Assembly (NCBI GenBank): GCA_021018815.1
Contig: JAITYX010000007.1
Location: 7,813,001 to 7,877,000 of the forward strand
Source: Talinum fruticosum
Taxonomy: Eukaryota > Streptophyta > Magnoliopsida > Caryophyllales > Talinaceae
Reading direction: 5' to 3'
Length of the DNA: 64,000 bases
Shown: piece by piece, positions 1 to 14,350 of the stretch
How the letters are laid out: each line of letters opens with the position of its first letter
Position numbering within the stretch: the stretch's first letter is position 1
Position numbers and translations under genes: made by a program
The notes under the pieces: model-generated
Seen by the model: only the letters and a program-made list of their open reading frames with translations
What the model was told of the DNA's origin: nothing
Databases searched by the model: none

Positions 1-609
1 ACCCCCATGGTTTTGCTGTATTCTCTCTCTCTCTCTCTATATCCTGTATTAGAAGCTTGTGTTGTTAGCATAAAAGAAGGGGTATTATATTTATGGGTGA
101 AGGACAGGCGGGGGGCTGAGATTTATCTGTGTTTATGGTGAGGAAGTGGAGATTTCATTAGGGTAAAAGTAAATGAATCTAGAGTTATTGGACTTGTGGG
201 TGAAATTAATGATGAGAGCTTAGGATATGATTTGGTGTTTATTTATAAAAAAGGAGAGAAGAAAGTGAAAAGGGACTATTTTGGGAAGTAGTAGGGAGAA
301 AAGGAAGGTAGGTCTCTGCCTACGTTAGGCCTTAATTAGGGTGGCTTAATCTTATGATACTCAACCTTGGTCCCCAAATAAAATAGTACTTTATTTCTAA
401 TTAAGGTTAAAGTTTTCCTTCACTTCTAAACCACTAGCTTCACAAATTATTTATATGATAATAATAATTGATTGGAGGAGTGAAATTTAGCTTACTTATA
501 GGGGAATTTGGAGTAATATCTTAGTCCCTTGGACATTGATTTTCTTTTTTGAAAAAAAGATTTTAACCAATAGTGCACATTACCAATTAATTGTAACCAT
601 TATTGATCG

Positions 610-657
<48 letters not shown>

Positions 658-2679
658 CATGCGCGTGCATGTGTGCGAGTGTGTGTATGTGTGTGGCAGA
701 AATTTTCAGTAGAATTAATTTTTTTAAGTTTGTTTCTTAAACAAACAAACAAACAGGAACGCATATATGAATACAACATTTAACCTTATAGTATCACGCA
801 CACTTAATTAGGACGTAATTTAGATTTTATAGGGTGATTATTGTGATTAATTGACCATAAAAAGTCCCATAGAGGGGGTTCTTCCTATCCTAGGTGGCTA
901 GCTAGCTCCAATTAAGGAAACTAAAGAAAAGCGGTTTCATAAAACACATTTTTAGGGTCTACAATGGACTGGTACAACTGTAAATGTCTATGGAGGAGGA
1001 GAAGAAAAGAAGAAGAAGGAGGAGGAGGAGGACAAACAATATGTGGTGTCCTAGGCATGTGATGTGATTAGAGTTAATTGAGGAGGGCACCACCTGATTT
1101 GTCTTCTGAGAAAACTGCAATATTTGTAGACCTTTCCACCCCTTTTGTTTCTTTCCACCTTCAAATTTGGAATTGTAAGTGCATCCAAGAATTATACATC
1201 ATGTCATGTGTGTTGAATTCGATCTTACCATTAGAAAATTATCAGTGTCTTAACTATTTATGGAATTCTTCTAAAGATATAGTTTTTATCATTATCGAAG
1301 GGGTATTGAATAGGTGATGAGAAGCTTTGTTTACTAGAAGGATATTTCGAGAGAGGGCGTAAGTATTTGGCTGTAATGTAGGTGTTCAAATAAGCTAATT
1401 TTCTTGTTTTAAGAACTTGTAATTTTTTAGGATAGTGTTTCTATGAAAGAATATTGAGAAATATGGGAGTTCTTAGGCAGATATACTTTTGAACTTTACA
1501 ATTTATTTAGAAATGTTACAAAATTCTTTTATTATCCTTAAATATTATTAGTCATTGATTAAGTGTATTAATATGTCATTAATAATTTTTTTAACCGATT
1601 AGCAATATGCTTTATTAATTTTTTAATTATTTTTTGGTAAATAATTAAAAAGAAGAATGTTAGTAGTATAACATATTTGAAGTTATACCCCTCAATTTAA
1701 ATTTATAACACAATCAAGGACTCCCAAAGTCACGATCCTCACCATCAACCATGTTCTCCTTGCCAATTAAATGAAGATTCTAGGGTTTGAGAGATAGCTC
1801 AGTGAAGTGAGAAAAAGAGAGAGAAAATGAGAGAGTTGTTTTTGAGTTTTGAGAGGATGAAAAAAGAAATTATTGGGTTATTTTTCTTTATTTTCTGACT
1901 TCAAGTTAACAAAAATACATATTCCAATAAATTTTTGAAGTAACCGATAACTACTGCTGAAAAGAGTATTTTAATATCATTTTTAACAAATTTGAGGGCA
2001 TTGAAAGGTAACGAAATAACTTTGCGATATTTCTAACGAAATTGCAATTTAGCTGAGATCTCAAAAATAGGGGTGTACTTGCACACATGCTGCATTGCTT
2101 GTTTTAACAATTATCAGGAAAACAAAAAAAAAAAAACATATTTAGACTATAAAGTCATTGACATGGAGATCACGTTATATATCTTGAAGAATTATTTTAT
2201 AGAATGACGAAGAAGTCATCTACATTTACAGTATATACAGAATGTCCATACTGGAGGTATAGAGAGGAGGGGGAGGGGGAGGATTTTACATTTCACCCTT
2301 GTTCATAACCTCCGTTTATTAGAGTCGTTAAGGGAAGTTTTTTTTATAATAAATTTACTCATGTCCTTAGTTCCCATTACAAAAAGTTGATCATAAATAA
2401 TCTTCCTATCCTTTCGCTGCTATCATCATCAGCTTCACAAACTCCCATTAATCTCCCTCTCAGTCTGTACATAAGCTCCAGATACATACATAGAGTGGTT
2501 CAAACTTCCATTCCAAATGGTCGTTGGCACATTTTTCTCTGCTTGCAAAGCTTAGGGCTACGAAATGGTTGGGGTTTTATATTTTTATAGTCCAACGTGG
2601 TATCCTATCTCTTCCTCCCAGTCACGGTTTTTTGGGGAGGAATTTCATATAAAAATAGAAAGAGTTCAATTTTATATAA
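1..2679. other. Gene-free AT-rich intergenic DNA
   Basis: No convincing coding sequence is seen on either strand. Short open frames here (for example 1078-1317 and 2387-2590) lack domains, codon bias or splice context. The stretch holds simple repeats and a purine-rich tract near 980-1035 made of GGA and GAA units. Confidence 0.7.
613..695. repeat. Compound AT/GT microsatellite
   Basis: About 16 AT units (613-644) are followed directly by GT units and a degenerate TG/GC-rich tract to about 695. Such AT-GT compound repeats are usually length-polymorphic. Confidence 0.9.
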
Positions 2680-2705
2680 CTAGTTTGGACCCGTGTTATG
2701 CACGG
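2680..2705 (-). mobile_element. Helitron-like 3' terminus
   Basis: Read on the minus strand, a short hairpin (CCGTG-CATAA-CACGG, 2705-2691) is followed seven bases later by CTAG and then T. This is the plant Helitron 3' signature: a hairpin, then CTRR, then insertion before T. The element body would extend to the right on the + strand. The 5' TC end was not located, so the size is unknown and a chance match is possible. Confidence 0.45.
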
Positions 2706-5336
2706 AGTAATGTAATAGTCCTTAATAAGTTATGAACTAAAAAAGTAAATACTTAATAACTACATTTAATAAATGAGATTAATAATTGAAAATGCTACAA
2801 TCACCATATGGTATGCTTCCACCCTTATCTAATTACACATGATCGAGTTGGCGTAAAAATAAGCAAAAATTAGTTGCCTGAAATCATTTTCACACATAAT
2901 AATGTGGAAAAATATAACCACTCGTGTAAGAGTGGTACTAACCTATTAAGGTATATCCATGTATATTAAGAGTGGTGATTAACATCTATTGAAAAAATGA
3001 TTATTTAGTATGAATAATAAGCGTGGCAGCTTATTTTGAGATAATTGAAATACATAAAAGAATTTTTTTCGCATTGGACAATTTATGATAATCATATAAG
3101 TCAAATACTAAATTTACAATCAAAAAGAAATTTTTTTAAAAAATAATTGAAAAGAATTTTTATAAAAATTAAACACATAAAGGAAATATTTTTATGCAAA
3201 TTTTCAATTTCTCTATTTTATAGCACAATGCCCAATATATTGAAAAAATCAAAATAAGAAATAAACCTCAAATCTCAAACTCTAATCTCGTTTTCTCTCT
3301 TATTATCCGCTTAATCAGTAAATTTCACATATGCCCGATTTATATCTTTTTTTCTTAATGTTGTTTAAAGAAAAGTAAAATAAAATAAAACTAAAAAACT
3401 CACCTTAATGAACAGAACCCTAATTTGAAGAAGAACTAAATATTTTTAATCCGAGAGGCAGATCTATGTTAGGGCAACCGCGGTCACCCAACTCCCGTCC
3501 TTTCGAGAGAAAAATATGGCATAAAGAGTAAAAAAAATAATATATTTTAATTAACCGTAGTTAATTTCAAAAAGAATTTTGTAGCTTAACCGGTGACAAC
3601 CTAAGTGTCTATATCGGTGGTAGAAGTTGCTTCAAGCACAAACTGGTAATAAAAAAAAGACTCGCTCAAGGGGTAATATGTCCATAGATATAAGTATGGC
3701 GAGTGATGGTGTTTTCTTTGGATATAAGTGTGTGGTTAAAGACGACCCTCGTCCGACTTATTTAGTGTGTGGAATATTTGTCCACTCATACCATTTCCAC
3801 ACTTAACATAAGTATGATAAAAGCGTAGATGCATGTCGTATTTTGAAAATGATAGAATAGACACAAAATTAAAAAGTAAGTGCAAAGACAGAGAAACTCA
3901 TGATCCAAACAAATCAAATTAGACAAAAAATTACATAAATAAGTAGTTAAACTCATACCTTAATCATAACGGACCTCATCCAATTGACCGACCCTTACCG
4001 ATTCAATCACTTTCAAAACTTAAAGCCACTAATTAAAAATTAGTTTGAAACCGATACCATATTCTTTAGTCACCTCAACCACATCCTCCTAACAAATTAA
4101 TAAACCAAATAATGACGAAGTTATTGTTACATCTTTACAATACATATTTTATTTTTTAGTAGAAAGGAAGAACAAATTTTCTCATCTAATGAAATATCTT
4201 ATTCATCCACCCAAAAATATATAATTAAATATATATTGTTCACTTTGATAGTTATCTCATTAGATTTCGATCGAGTCACAATTTTAAGTCACAAAGAAAA
4301 AAAAACGTAACTTGTGATTCTCAAATGTAAATCAAATCAAACCAAAATTTGAAATAATATAGATTATACTTTTTAGGTTAAAAATATTGGTGAATTAACC
4401 TTAACACCGTTAAAAATAATAGAATATCCTTTAATTATTTTCTAAAATATTATTCTATAATTTATCTTAAATAAAATTACTCTTAATTACATCCCTTGTT
4501 TAAAATAATTCAACATACTTTTTGTCATCAATATATTTTTTTAAATTTTTCACGATTTTTTACTAATGATTGACATGAGAATGAATTACATTGATTGATA
4601 ATAGGATAGATATCTCAGTAATTTTATATTAATTTTATTTTGAGTCCTAATATATTTTAATTTTCAGATTATTTTTCTATTTGTTTTTGTTATTTTTAGT
4701 CAAATTGTTAGAAGTTGGATTAAATTAGTTTCCTTTGGTTAATTTTATTTTTTTATATTATTATAGGGTTTAGTTAGAGTATTAATATCTTAGTATTAAT
4801 TTTCTTAGTTTTTATGATTAATTTAATTCTTTTTTTGATTTATTTTCCAATTTAGGTTGAAGCAAGTTTTTAATTTAATAAATTTATAAATTAAATTTTT
4901 GTATATTAATTTTCGGTTTTTAGTGTATGTTTCAGTCCAAAAAATAGTTTTAATATTCTAGTTTATTTAATTATTTATTTTCATATGTACTGTAGTGTAA
5001 TTAATTATTTGTTTAACTTTCTATTTTAGATTATGTTTTTGTTTTTCTATTTTAATTGTGTTTAATTTTTCTGAAAAATTTAAAAAGTTTTTATGTTTTT
5101 AATTCTGTCCAGATTTTTAATTTAGTTCATTATATAATTTTCTGTAATTTTTATTTATTAATTTTCTGCTCAATTTGGTTTTATTTTATGTTATATATTT
5201 TTAAAATTAATAAGGCTAATTATTTACTGTTTAATTTTTAGATTTAGATTAAATAATTTTATAATATTATTTATTTATTTTTCAGCAAGGGGATCCAATA
5301 TTACCTTGATACAGTCTACTTTTAGAGGGAAACCTT
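2706..5336. other. AT-rich intergenic DNA
   Basis: No gene is recognisable. From about 4380 to 5300 the sequence is extremely AT-rich with long T runs and no domain-like frames. Part of this stretch may be the body of the Helitron-like element ending at 2680. Confidence 0.6.
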
Positions 5337-6105
<769 letters not shown>

Positions 6106-6465
6106 TTGAACCTTAATTTAAGGAATGACGCACACAAATTTATGAGGTTCCGTTTCAAAATTAATTACTCTACTCGTTAACTTTATAAACATGCTCAACT
6201 AAAAATCAGTTATACATAACAGAGTAAAATGCTTATTATTTTTAACCCCGACTAATTTGAATTCTGGACCCGCTACTATGTCCAACCTTTTTAACTAGGG
6301 CTGAATGCTCTACTGCCCTTTACTATATTTATCAAGAGTCTCTAAAAGGGGAAGGTGGAGAAAAGGCATGCGAGGTGATTTGACAGTGGCCTTAATTACC
6401 TGGAGTAATGGCAAACTTTTGTGAAAGATTAAGCTTCATAAGTTGAGCACTTGAGCGGATGAATC

Positions 6466-6515
<50 letters not shown>

Positions 6516-7239
6516 CTGAGATGGTGTAAATTATTATGGGATAGTTCGTATAGCTTATAACTAGAGATTATTTTATATGTTGTATTATATATATTTATTA
6601 AAGGTAGACTCACATATTTAACACAAATATTTAGAGTATGAAAAATTTTGTGTAGAAAAATTAAAAAATCTTTAAAAAACACCCATACAAGTTAATAGTT
6701 GGCAGCTAAATTCTGTAAAATTCAAAATATTTTAGAAAATTCATCTAAAATTTTTAAATATGTCACTGATACTGATAATGATCGAGATACATATAAGCTT
6801 TAAATATATTTGCAGGGGTTGCCACCAAAATCATGCAAGGTTATGGGGCATCAATGTCACATGCATAGATACATGAATAGTCGGTAAGAGATGAAAGAGA
6901 AAAATGAATTCAAGTGGGAGGTGCTAATCTATGCTAGAAAGCTAGTTGCTATTATATACACAACTAGAACGACCAAAAAAATCGAGGTCCTATCCGAAAG
7001 TGGCAACCCTATGAGCTGTTTCCACAGTTGGAAAATTATTAAAGGAAAAATTCAATGTGGTTATATCATAGAGATACAATAATACGATTGTAAATCTTGT
7101 ATACCTAAGCTATACCTAATGACAACCACCAAATCCCTCATAATTCCCCTCCAAAAAATAAATAAATAAACAGAATTAGCTAGGCCAAAAGGAGGAAAAA
7201 AAGAAAGAAAAGGTCAGAGCAGTAATTAGATACTTCTTA
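6106..7239. other. Intergenic DNA with an AT microsatellite
   Basis: No gene is seen. A pure AT repeat lies at 6470-6514. The open frame at 6891-7082 has no recognisable domain. Confidence 0.65.
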
Positions 7240-7920
7240 ATTCTTTTCATTAAGTTTCTTTGTGGAGAGTCTTATAGTAAAATATATAAAATATCTTGGG
7301 GAAAGTATGATTAGAATGTGTTACTGGATACTTTAATTAATGGTGAATGAGATCATTTTCTTTAAGACTTATTTGTTATACCACAAATAATCTTAGGGAT
7401 AAAATGACGAAAGAAATAAGTGTATTTGTTTAAGGTTTCTTAAAGATCATTCATGAAAGTGTTGCATTCACACACAATATAAGAATGAAAGTTCAGCTCT
7501 TTTTTCTCTCTTATTTTCTCTCTCATTCAATGGCCTTAATAAAAGACCCTAACCCCAGAGAATGGACAAGGATAGCAGCTAAAGGTCATTAATCTAGTTG
7601 GGAGAGATTAGGAGTTGATCTATCCTAATCCGGATAGTAAACATCTCAAAACATATTAACACAAATGGTGTCCAAGGACATGACCTGACCGTGTTGGTTG
7701 TTGGAAGCCTATGGCACAAATCATGACCGAAACGGCTCGTGTCCACCGACACGACCTGACCCAGTTGAGCAACATGACTGTGTCCATCAACATGGTCCGG
7801 TCATGTTGCCTGCTGGTTGTATTGACTGAACTTGTTTACTATCTTGGAATACCATCATGGTTATCTAAGGTTATCAAACTGCTTATTCTAGGTTATGATT
7901 CTTGGAATTCTCAACACTTC
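7240..7920 (+). repeat. Dispersed repeat, copy 1 (LTR-like)
   Basis: This matches 37,000-37,915 in two blocks. The first is about 7280-7640 (sharing GTTGCATTCAC and CCCCAGAGAATGGA). The second is about 7680-7915 (sharing GGAAGCCTATGG and CGTGTCCA). The middle block of copy 3 is missing here. The style, with CGTGTCC and ACACGG motifs, is that of plant LTRs, but no termini or coding domain were found. Confidence 0.6.
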
Positions 7921-8785
7921 CCGCCATTTTAAGAATGAGAAAATAAATATAAAATTTCAAAGAAAATCTCGGATATTCATACTTAATGAAAGCATCTTGT
8001 GATTTGAACTTCTACTTAGTAAATATAATTTCAATTAATCTAAATGTAATAGTAGACAAGTCTTTGAACTATACATCTTTTCTAACTAATTGGATACATT
8101 TAGCACATAAATTTCAAAATAATTTTTGACATATATACCTTCCTTAAACTAATTGGAATTCATTTTATTGACCTTCACCTATTCAAATTAATTTTTACTT
8201 TAACTCACCTCTGGTAAATATAATAAAAGGATACTAATTCTGATTAAAGGTGATAGTTGGGACATTAAAAAGACCATAATGCCCTTAATTTTAAATGTCA
8301 CAACAACCAAGGCTACTCTGTTTCTTTTTTTCGAAAGTCACGAGTAATTCCATCATCTTCAATTTCTCCTTCCATTGTGGAGTTTAGAGAGAGAGTAGAG
8401 AGAGACACAAAGGTTTCATAGCTTCCTTGTCAAATTTGAGAGTAGGCACTCATTAAGAGACGAACATAGTGAAAAAGAAGAGACGAAAGTAGAGTTTGAA
8501 GAGACGAAGGTTTCGTTTGGTTGAAGAAGAAGCACAAATTTTTAAGTTGAAAATGATCGAAATTTTGAAGTGTGCCGCAGATTAACGAACTCAAAGGTAA
8601 TCCCCTCTTCGCAAATATTCTTACTTCGTATTTCAATTTCTACTTGAATTGTCGAGTATTTTTTGAAAATTTTAGGGTTTATTAAATGTTTTGTAATTTT
8701 TTTTTGGTTGAATTGCTGATGGCATCTGAGTTTAAGGTAATGTTTTGGTTCAAGAGATGGAGGGCTGATATGAGGAAAAGAGATT
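7921..8785. other. Upstream flank of the Mutator-like element
   Basis: This is AT-rich sequence, then a GA-rich stretch at about 8380-8520 that resembles a plant 5' leader. It may include the terminal region and promoter of the element whose transposase follows. I could not define a terminal inverted repeat. Confidence 0.4.
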
Positions 8786-10810
8786 TTGATAAGTATTAGA
8801 TTATTGATGTGGTTAGGGATGTTAGAGTATTTCTTGCAAAGCCTAACATCAAAGGGGCTTCTAGACATTTTAACATTACTTCATATCCCCCAAACAGGCA
8901 ACCAAAAAGATTTTCTATTAATTGTGATAAGCATGTACAAAAATTGGTTGAGACATGACTTGGTAAAAGGGGTTACATTGAATTCTTCATTAGTGAAAGG
9001 GAAATGCTTTATAAATAAGATTGTGGAACAACTTGATGGAGTAGATGTTTATGTTGGTCAACCTGCACATGAGGTAATGGATAGTAGTGAGGAAGCAATA
9101 GTTGAAGAATGTCAAACATGTATGGATGGAGCTGAGAGTGTTAGGGTGGATAGTAATCCTGAAATTGATGGAGTTAAAACAAGACATGACAAAACAAAGG
9201 AAGTAGATGAAACTGTATGGGATCAAATTGTGGCCTCTATAGATGAATCTTTATTGCAAATGAATAGCCTACATAAGTCAACCCTTGTGATATGTCTTCC
9301 ATATTCCTTGGTTCTAATCCATCCCCAAACCAGTTGTATGAGGTAGTCTTGGATAGTCCCAATGTAAGAAAACAGAGTTAGAAAATGTCCGTAGAAGTAC
9401 CAAGAGATGTTCAAAAGAAATGTCAAAGCTCAAAACAACCTGAGGTTGATAAAAGCCAAGGAATTCTTATTGAAGAACCTCCTGTTATGAGGTCCTCTTC
9501 TAGAGGCAAAGGTAAGGGGATTATAATATGTGAACGTATACCAATAAGGTCATCTCCTGGAGGCAAGGGTAAGGGAGTTGTTATTTGTGAACCTATGGAC
9601 AAAGGGAAAGGTTTTTGGTGGAGTTTGACTGTGATGATAGTGCATGGGGTGACTGTAATGAAGATGATGAAATAGGTAGTGAGGATAGGTTTGAGGACAG
9701 TAGTGCATCTATGGTAGAAGAAGATGAATTTTTTTGACAATGACAGTGATGATGAGTATGATGCTATTGACAGGATGTATGAGAATAGGACATTGTGGGA
9801 ACCAACGGCTAATGGTTCTGTAGAAGTTAAAGAAGGGGATATGTTTGAGGACAAAGCAAAATTTCTTAAGGTTATTAGAGACTATCAAATATATAAATGT
9901 TGGTTTTTCACTACTCTAAAGAATGAAAGAGTGAGGTACACAACAGATCTACAATGATGAAAGCCGTAAGTGAAAATTGCATGTTTCCCTTCTTCATGTT
10001 GGTATAACCTTCCAAGTAAAGGTTATATGTGGTGGACATAATTTTTCATTTGTCCAAAACAACCGAGCTGCATCTACTCATTGGATAGCAAGACATCTAT
10101 GTGAAGATGTTAGAGTTAATCTTGAGATTGATATTAAAGGGATGGCCAACATTTTGATGCAAAGGTTTAGTTTATTTAAACCTGAGTACATATTGAGGGA
10201 AAGGAAGAAAATCATGGAAGTTATACAAGGGAAACAAGAGAAATGGTATGAGTACTTAGTCGGGCATACTCAAATGGTTAACAAACAAACCCTAGGAGTG
10301 TGTGCTATGTAAGATAAACAGAGCTAATCACAGAGGGTGGCAACCCTGTTTTTAATAGGATGTTTTTAAGCTTTGATACTTTTAAGTAGGGTTTTGTGGC
10401 AGGTTATAGAAAATTAATTAGGGTTGATGGTTGTCATCGGAAAGGCCCATATAAGGGAATTCTATTGACTGGACTTAGTCTTGATGAAGACAATCATTGC
10501 TTTCCAATTGCATATGTTGTTGTTGACCAAGAGAGCAAGGACAACTAGTGTTATTTTGTCAACTGTTTAAGAGGTATAATAGGGGATGACTTTGACGGCC
10601 AGTACACCTCCATTGCGAGACAGATACAAGGTAAAACACATTCAATTGATTTCCAATTGCAAACATATGCAAGTTACAGACTAATCATTTTTTCTATTTT
10701 TTTGTTACGCTTGCAGGGTGTAATAGCTGCAATTGAGTAGTATTCCCAACTTCAAAAAAGGATATGAATAGTTCATTATTTGAGGAACTATAAGAAATTT
10801 TTCCATGGGA
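8786..10810 (+). pseudogene. Mutator-like (MULE) transposase remnant
   Basis: Several frames together spell a MuDR-type transposase. An N-terminal region lies at about 8880-9330. An acidic linker with DNA-binding-domain-like sequence (FEDKAKFLKVIRDYQ) is at about 9724-9957. The MULE transposase core follows, with GYRKLIRVDGCHRKGPYKG at about 10,396-10,460 and FPIAYVVVDQESKD soon after. The Asp in VDGCH is the expected first catalytic residue. The gene is dead as read: there are frame changes, an in-frame TAG near 10,546 where Trp is usual, and the reading stops after YLRNYKKFFHG exactly where a CACTA terminus begins. The C-terminal zinc-finger part is missing. An intron probably lies near 10,630-10,716. 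Confidence 0.85.
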
Positions 10811-11098
10811 CACTACAAAAAAGTTTCAAGATAGCAATGGAAAAATTATGATTGACAAGAAGTTTATCGGATCTGTCCGATGGGTTATCCGACGAAATCG
10901 ACGAAAATGTGGAAATAATTTCGGTTTTCAATTTTGGATGTTTCCAACGGGAATTCCAACGAGTCGGACGAGTATTCCGATGGAAATTCGACGAAAAACA
11001 AAAAAATTCACTTTTTAGTTTTTCCAGGTTTACAACGGGATTTTTGATAGGAAATCTCCTGTCGGACCCAATCATAATTCCCGTCGGACACCTTTTGA
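10811..11098 (+). mobile_element. CACTA terminal fragment
   Basis: This begins with CACTACAAAAAA, the canonical plant CACTA terminus, and continues with subterminal motifs such as TCCGATGGG, TCCGACG and GTCGGAC. It interrupts the Mutator-like transposase. A second identical terminus follows at 11,099, so this 288-bp piece is either a remnant of an older CACTA copy hit by a younger one or a duplicated end. Confidence 0.65.
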
Positions 11099-11207
11099 CA
11101 CTACAAAAAACAACAAAATAGCGACAAAAATGCCCGATGGGTTCGGTCCGATGAGAATTATGACGGACCCCGATGGGAAAATTTTTTCGGATTCGATTAT
11201 GAGTTCA

Positions 11208-11260
11208 CCGACGGTAATTACATCGAGATCCGACTCGGATCTCGATGTAATTCCTGTCGG
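11208..11260. repeat. Near-perfect palindrome in CACTA subterminal region
   Basis: There are two perfect 18-base arms (AATTACATCGAGATCCGA and its complement, 11,216-11,233 and 11,235-11,252) around one base. Outer CCGAC/GTCGG arms are at 11,208-11,212 and 11,256-11,260. A hairpin or a paired binding site for the element's own transposase accessory protein is plausible, since CACTA ends carry repeated binding motifs. Confidence 0.85.
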
Positions 11261-13229
11261 TCAATAGTGATCAAGGACACTTGTAGCTTTTGGCAGCACA
11301 TATGGACAAAAATGCACTCGTTGTTCGACCGATTATGCAACCGATCGGACAACGGTGATTTTTGTCCACTTTCGCTGACACAACGTCAACTTTGCCGGGA
11401 GGACAAAAATTTTATGTTGTCCGATGGGTTACATCGAGTACCCGTCGAGCACATGACATTTTTTGTCCTCTCGGCAAAAGCTTAAGCTTTTCCGGAGGGG
11501 GACAGAGAAGTACTATTGTCCAACAGAGTTACCCGATGGAACCCGTCGGACAACAAGTATATTGTTTGTGTTGTTATGATGTCTTTTCGGTTTGTGCATG
11601 TGCTTTTCAATGCCGGGTATCCTTTATGTAAACACGCATTGGTCCATTTCGGATGCTCAAGCTGCACACCAAAAATCTTTCTTTGTTCGCATGCTCAAAC
11701 TCAATTGTGAACTTTCCGCCGAATCCGCCATCTGTCTCCACCGTCGAAAGCCACCTAGAGCTACTGCCGAAGCTGGTGTTCGCGCCTCGGAACCACTTTT
11801 GTAACAAATCCGGTAAGGTTAGCCCATAAATTTGAGATAGTGATGTTTTTAATATATAGTTTTCATAGTTATTTAATTATGTTAAAAATTAGAAAATACT
11901 AGTTTATATTTTTGTGATGTATTATGATAATAATATTATAAAGATGATATTGTGAGTAAAATTTGAGATGGTGATATATAATAAATTAGTTTGAATTTGT
12001 GATGATATTTTGATAATGATATCACTGAATAGTTTAAAAGTTAGTTGAAATTTGTGATATTATATATGAATAAAATTTATTTAAATTTATTTAAATTTGT
12101 GTAATTGTAATTATATTAAATAATGAGTTATGCCAAAATTTTTGATATTATATATAAATAGATATTTGTTAATATTAATATAGATAACCCAATTTTATCT
12201 TTATTAATGTTTTTTTATATTAGAACTCAACATCTTATTTATTCATGTTATTGTTATCTAGCAATTTATAAAAACTCACAAAAGAACTCTATACATGTTT
12301 TTACGTGGGTGGCCCATCCATCCAAACTGAACAAGTTGTAACTGTAGCTTAATTTGGCACACCAATTATTGAAAAAACATGTATTTGGCTAGTTAATAGG
12401 TTAGAGAAAGTGGTACAAATTGAGTCAAAGTTGATTAAGGCCTTGTAATTTTTCGAAGTCTGGAACTCTATACATATTGAGTCTCCAACAATTAAAACAT
12501 AACTAAAAAGAAGACAAAATTACAAAGACCGGAACATTAAAAGAAAAATAACACTAGATATACACTAAAAAGAAAAAAACTAATTTGATTCCCCAATTTA
12601 ATTCTATGGGTCGAGAAGGAAAGGTATGAACGTGAGTTAATTTTAACATCTTCTTCATAATTAATATACATAAATTGATTTATGATTTGACTCCATTATA
12701 TATATATTAATATTATGGAATATTGTATACTATTTATTATGGTTGAATAAATTATGCTAAACCTGCACCAAAAAAAAATTATGTCAATTAAAACATTATC
12801 ATTAATTAAATGAAAAAAAGACCTAATTAGGAATTATACTAAATTAAAACGTGAGTTTTTGCCTAATGTAAATAAAAAAGATAAAGTTAAATAGGAATCA
12901 AGATAATAAATAAAATTAAATGAAAATAAAGACAAAAATAAAATGTGAATAAAGATAATTAAAATAAAGTAAAAAATAATTTTCAAATATATGGAAAATA
13001 AGGTAATAATAATAAAGGTCAAAAACTAAATTTGAATGAGAATAAAGAAAAAAACAATGAAATTTTTTTTAAATCTTTATATGTATGATTAGATATTATT
13101 AATTATATATGAAGGTTTGTTTTGGGAGAGGTTAAGTTATCCTAAAGGAGGGAGGGAATATGGTGATAGAGGAGTTTTTAGAAATATCAAACAATTTTGC
13201 ACGGATCGAAACGAAACCGATTCCGAGTT
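11261..13229. other. Non-coding CACTA interior
   Basis: 11,261-11,800 is relatively GC-rich with repeated TCCGATGGGT/CCCGTCGG motifs, consistent with a CACTA leader. After about 11,830 the sequence is AT-rich without recognisable genes. Overlapping short frames at 11,267-11,807 follow the motif repeats and are not supported as proteins. Confidence 0.55.
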
Positions 13230-14350
13230 TAGATTAGGCTTAGAAAGTTAAACACATACTTGAAAACCCCACAGGGCAGAAAACCACAGAACAATGTTAA
13301 TCCAAGAACCAAGTCAAATCCACTAATTAAATCCTCAATTACAAATGATTGACTCTAACCAAAATTGTTGCCTTACACAATTCCTTTACAAGTTTTTCCT
13401 AGACTCGAAGTTCTCTTATTTGATCTAGTATTCTCTCGACTGAGTTAACCCTTACAAGTAAGGGATAAGCTGAGCTGAGTTAGCCCTTAGAGCTCAATCA
13501 AGGGACTCGAAAGAAAGTAAAGAGTGGAAGTGATTACAAGACTTTCTTTACAACTCAAAAAGTAAGAAATTACAGATTTAGAGTTGTAAAAACTAGAAGA
13601 CTGAGTAAGAGTAGAATGTGTTCCGTTCTAGCAATCTTCAAATCTTGTAAAGTGACTTCTATTTATAAGCACCAAGGCAAAATGACCGTTATGACTTGTT
13701 CCGGACTGGTGAGCTTCAATAGCCATTATAACGGCTAGTCCGAGTCACTCAAAAAAAGACCCGTTGAGATGTGAACATTGTGTAACGGTTGTTGGGTCCA
13801 AAAGTAGTCCAACCCTCTGATGGTGATTGAAATCTGGGGTGGAAACAACCGTTAGACTCAAATTTGAAGTTTTTCAGTTTTGGAAACAAACAACCCTGTC
13901 ACGGTGTCCGAGTCATGTCTAGAAATGGTTAATTTCTATATGCTGGTGTTTAACGGCTAGAAACTGGTTGCTTTTGTGATTTAAAAGTATATTAGGCTTG
14001 TTTAAACAACCTACAAAAGCAAATCAAAGTGGTACTCAAAGTATAAAAATACTTTGGTCTAAGATTAGATAAAGATAATAATTAAATTAGAGTAATTAAA
14101 TACTTAATTATCTTCAGACCTAAAAGAGTGAAAATTTTTTAGTCTAATATCCATTAGGTTCAGATTCCATCTTGAGACAATACTTAAAATGATCAAGTTA
14201 GAGAGAATAAAATATCAGGATACATAAACTTGATCAAGTAAATAATTCTCCATAAATAAACCGACTTAAAAATTAGAATTAACGTTGTAATTCATTTTCA
14301 CTTGAAACACAAAGTCAATGCTTAGAACAAAAGTGTTAGAGAAATTATTT
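13230..14350 (+). repeat. Dispersed repeat, copy 2 (LTR-like)
   Basis: About 13,965-14,330 matches 37,315-37,650 closely (shared CAAATCAAAGTGGTACTCAA and TTAGTCTAA blocks). The left half (13,230-13,960) has no partner in copy 1. It lies inside the CACTA leader, so it probably inserted there. No terminal TG/CA pair or target duplication could be fixed. Confidence 0.5.

Noticed and set aside
1078..1317. 79-codon open frame as a gene
   Set aside because: It has no domain, no conserved motif and no promoter or splice context; it starts at a non-ATG codon in AT-rich DNA.
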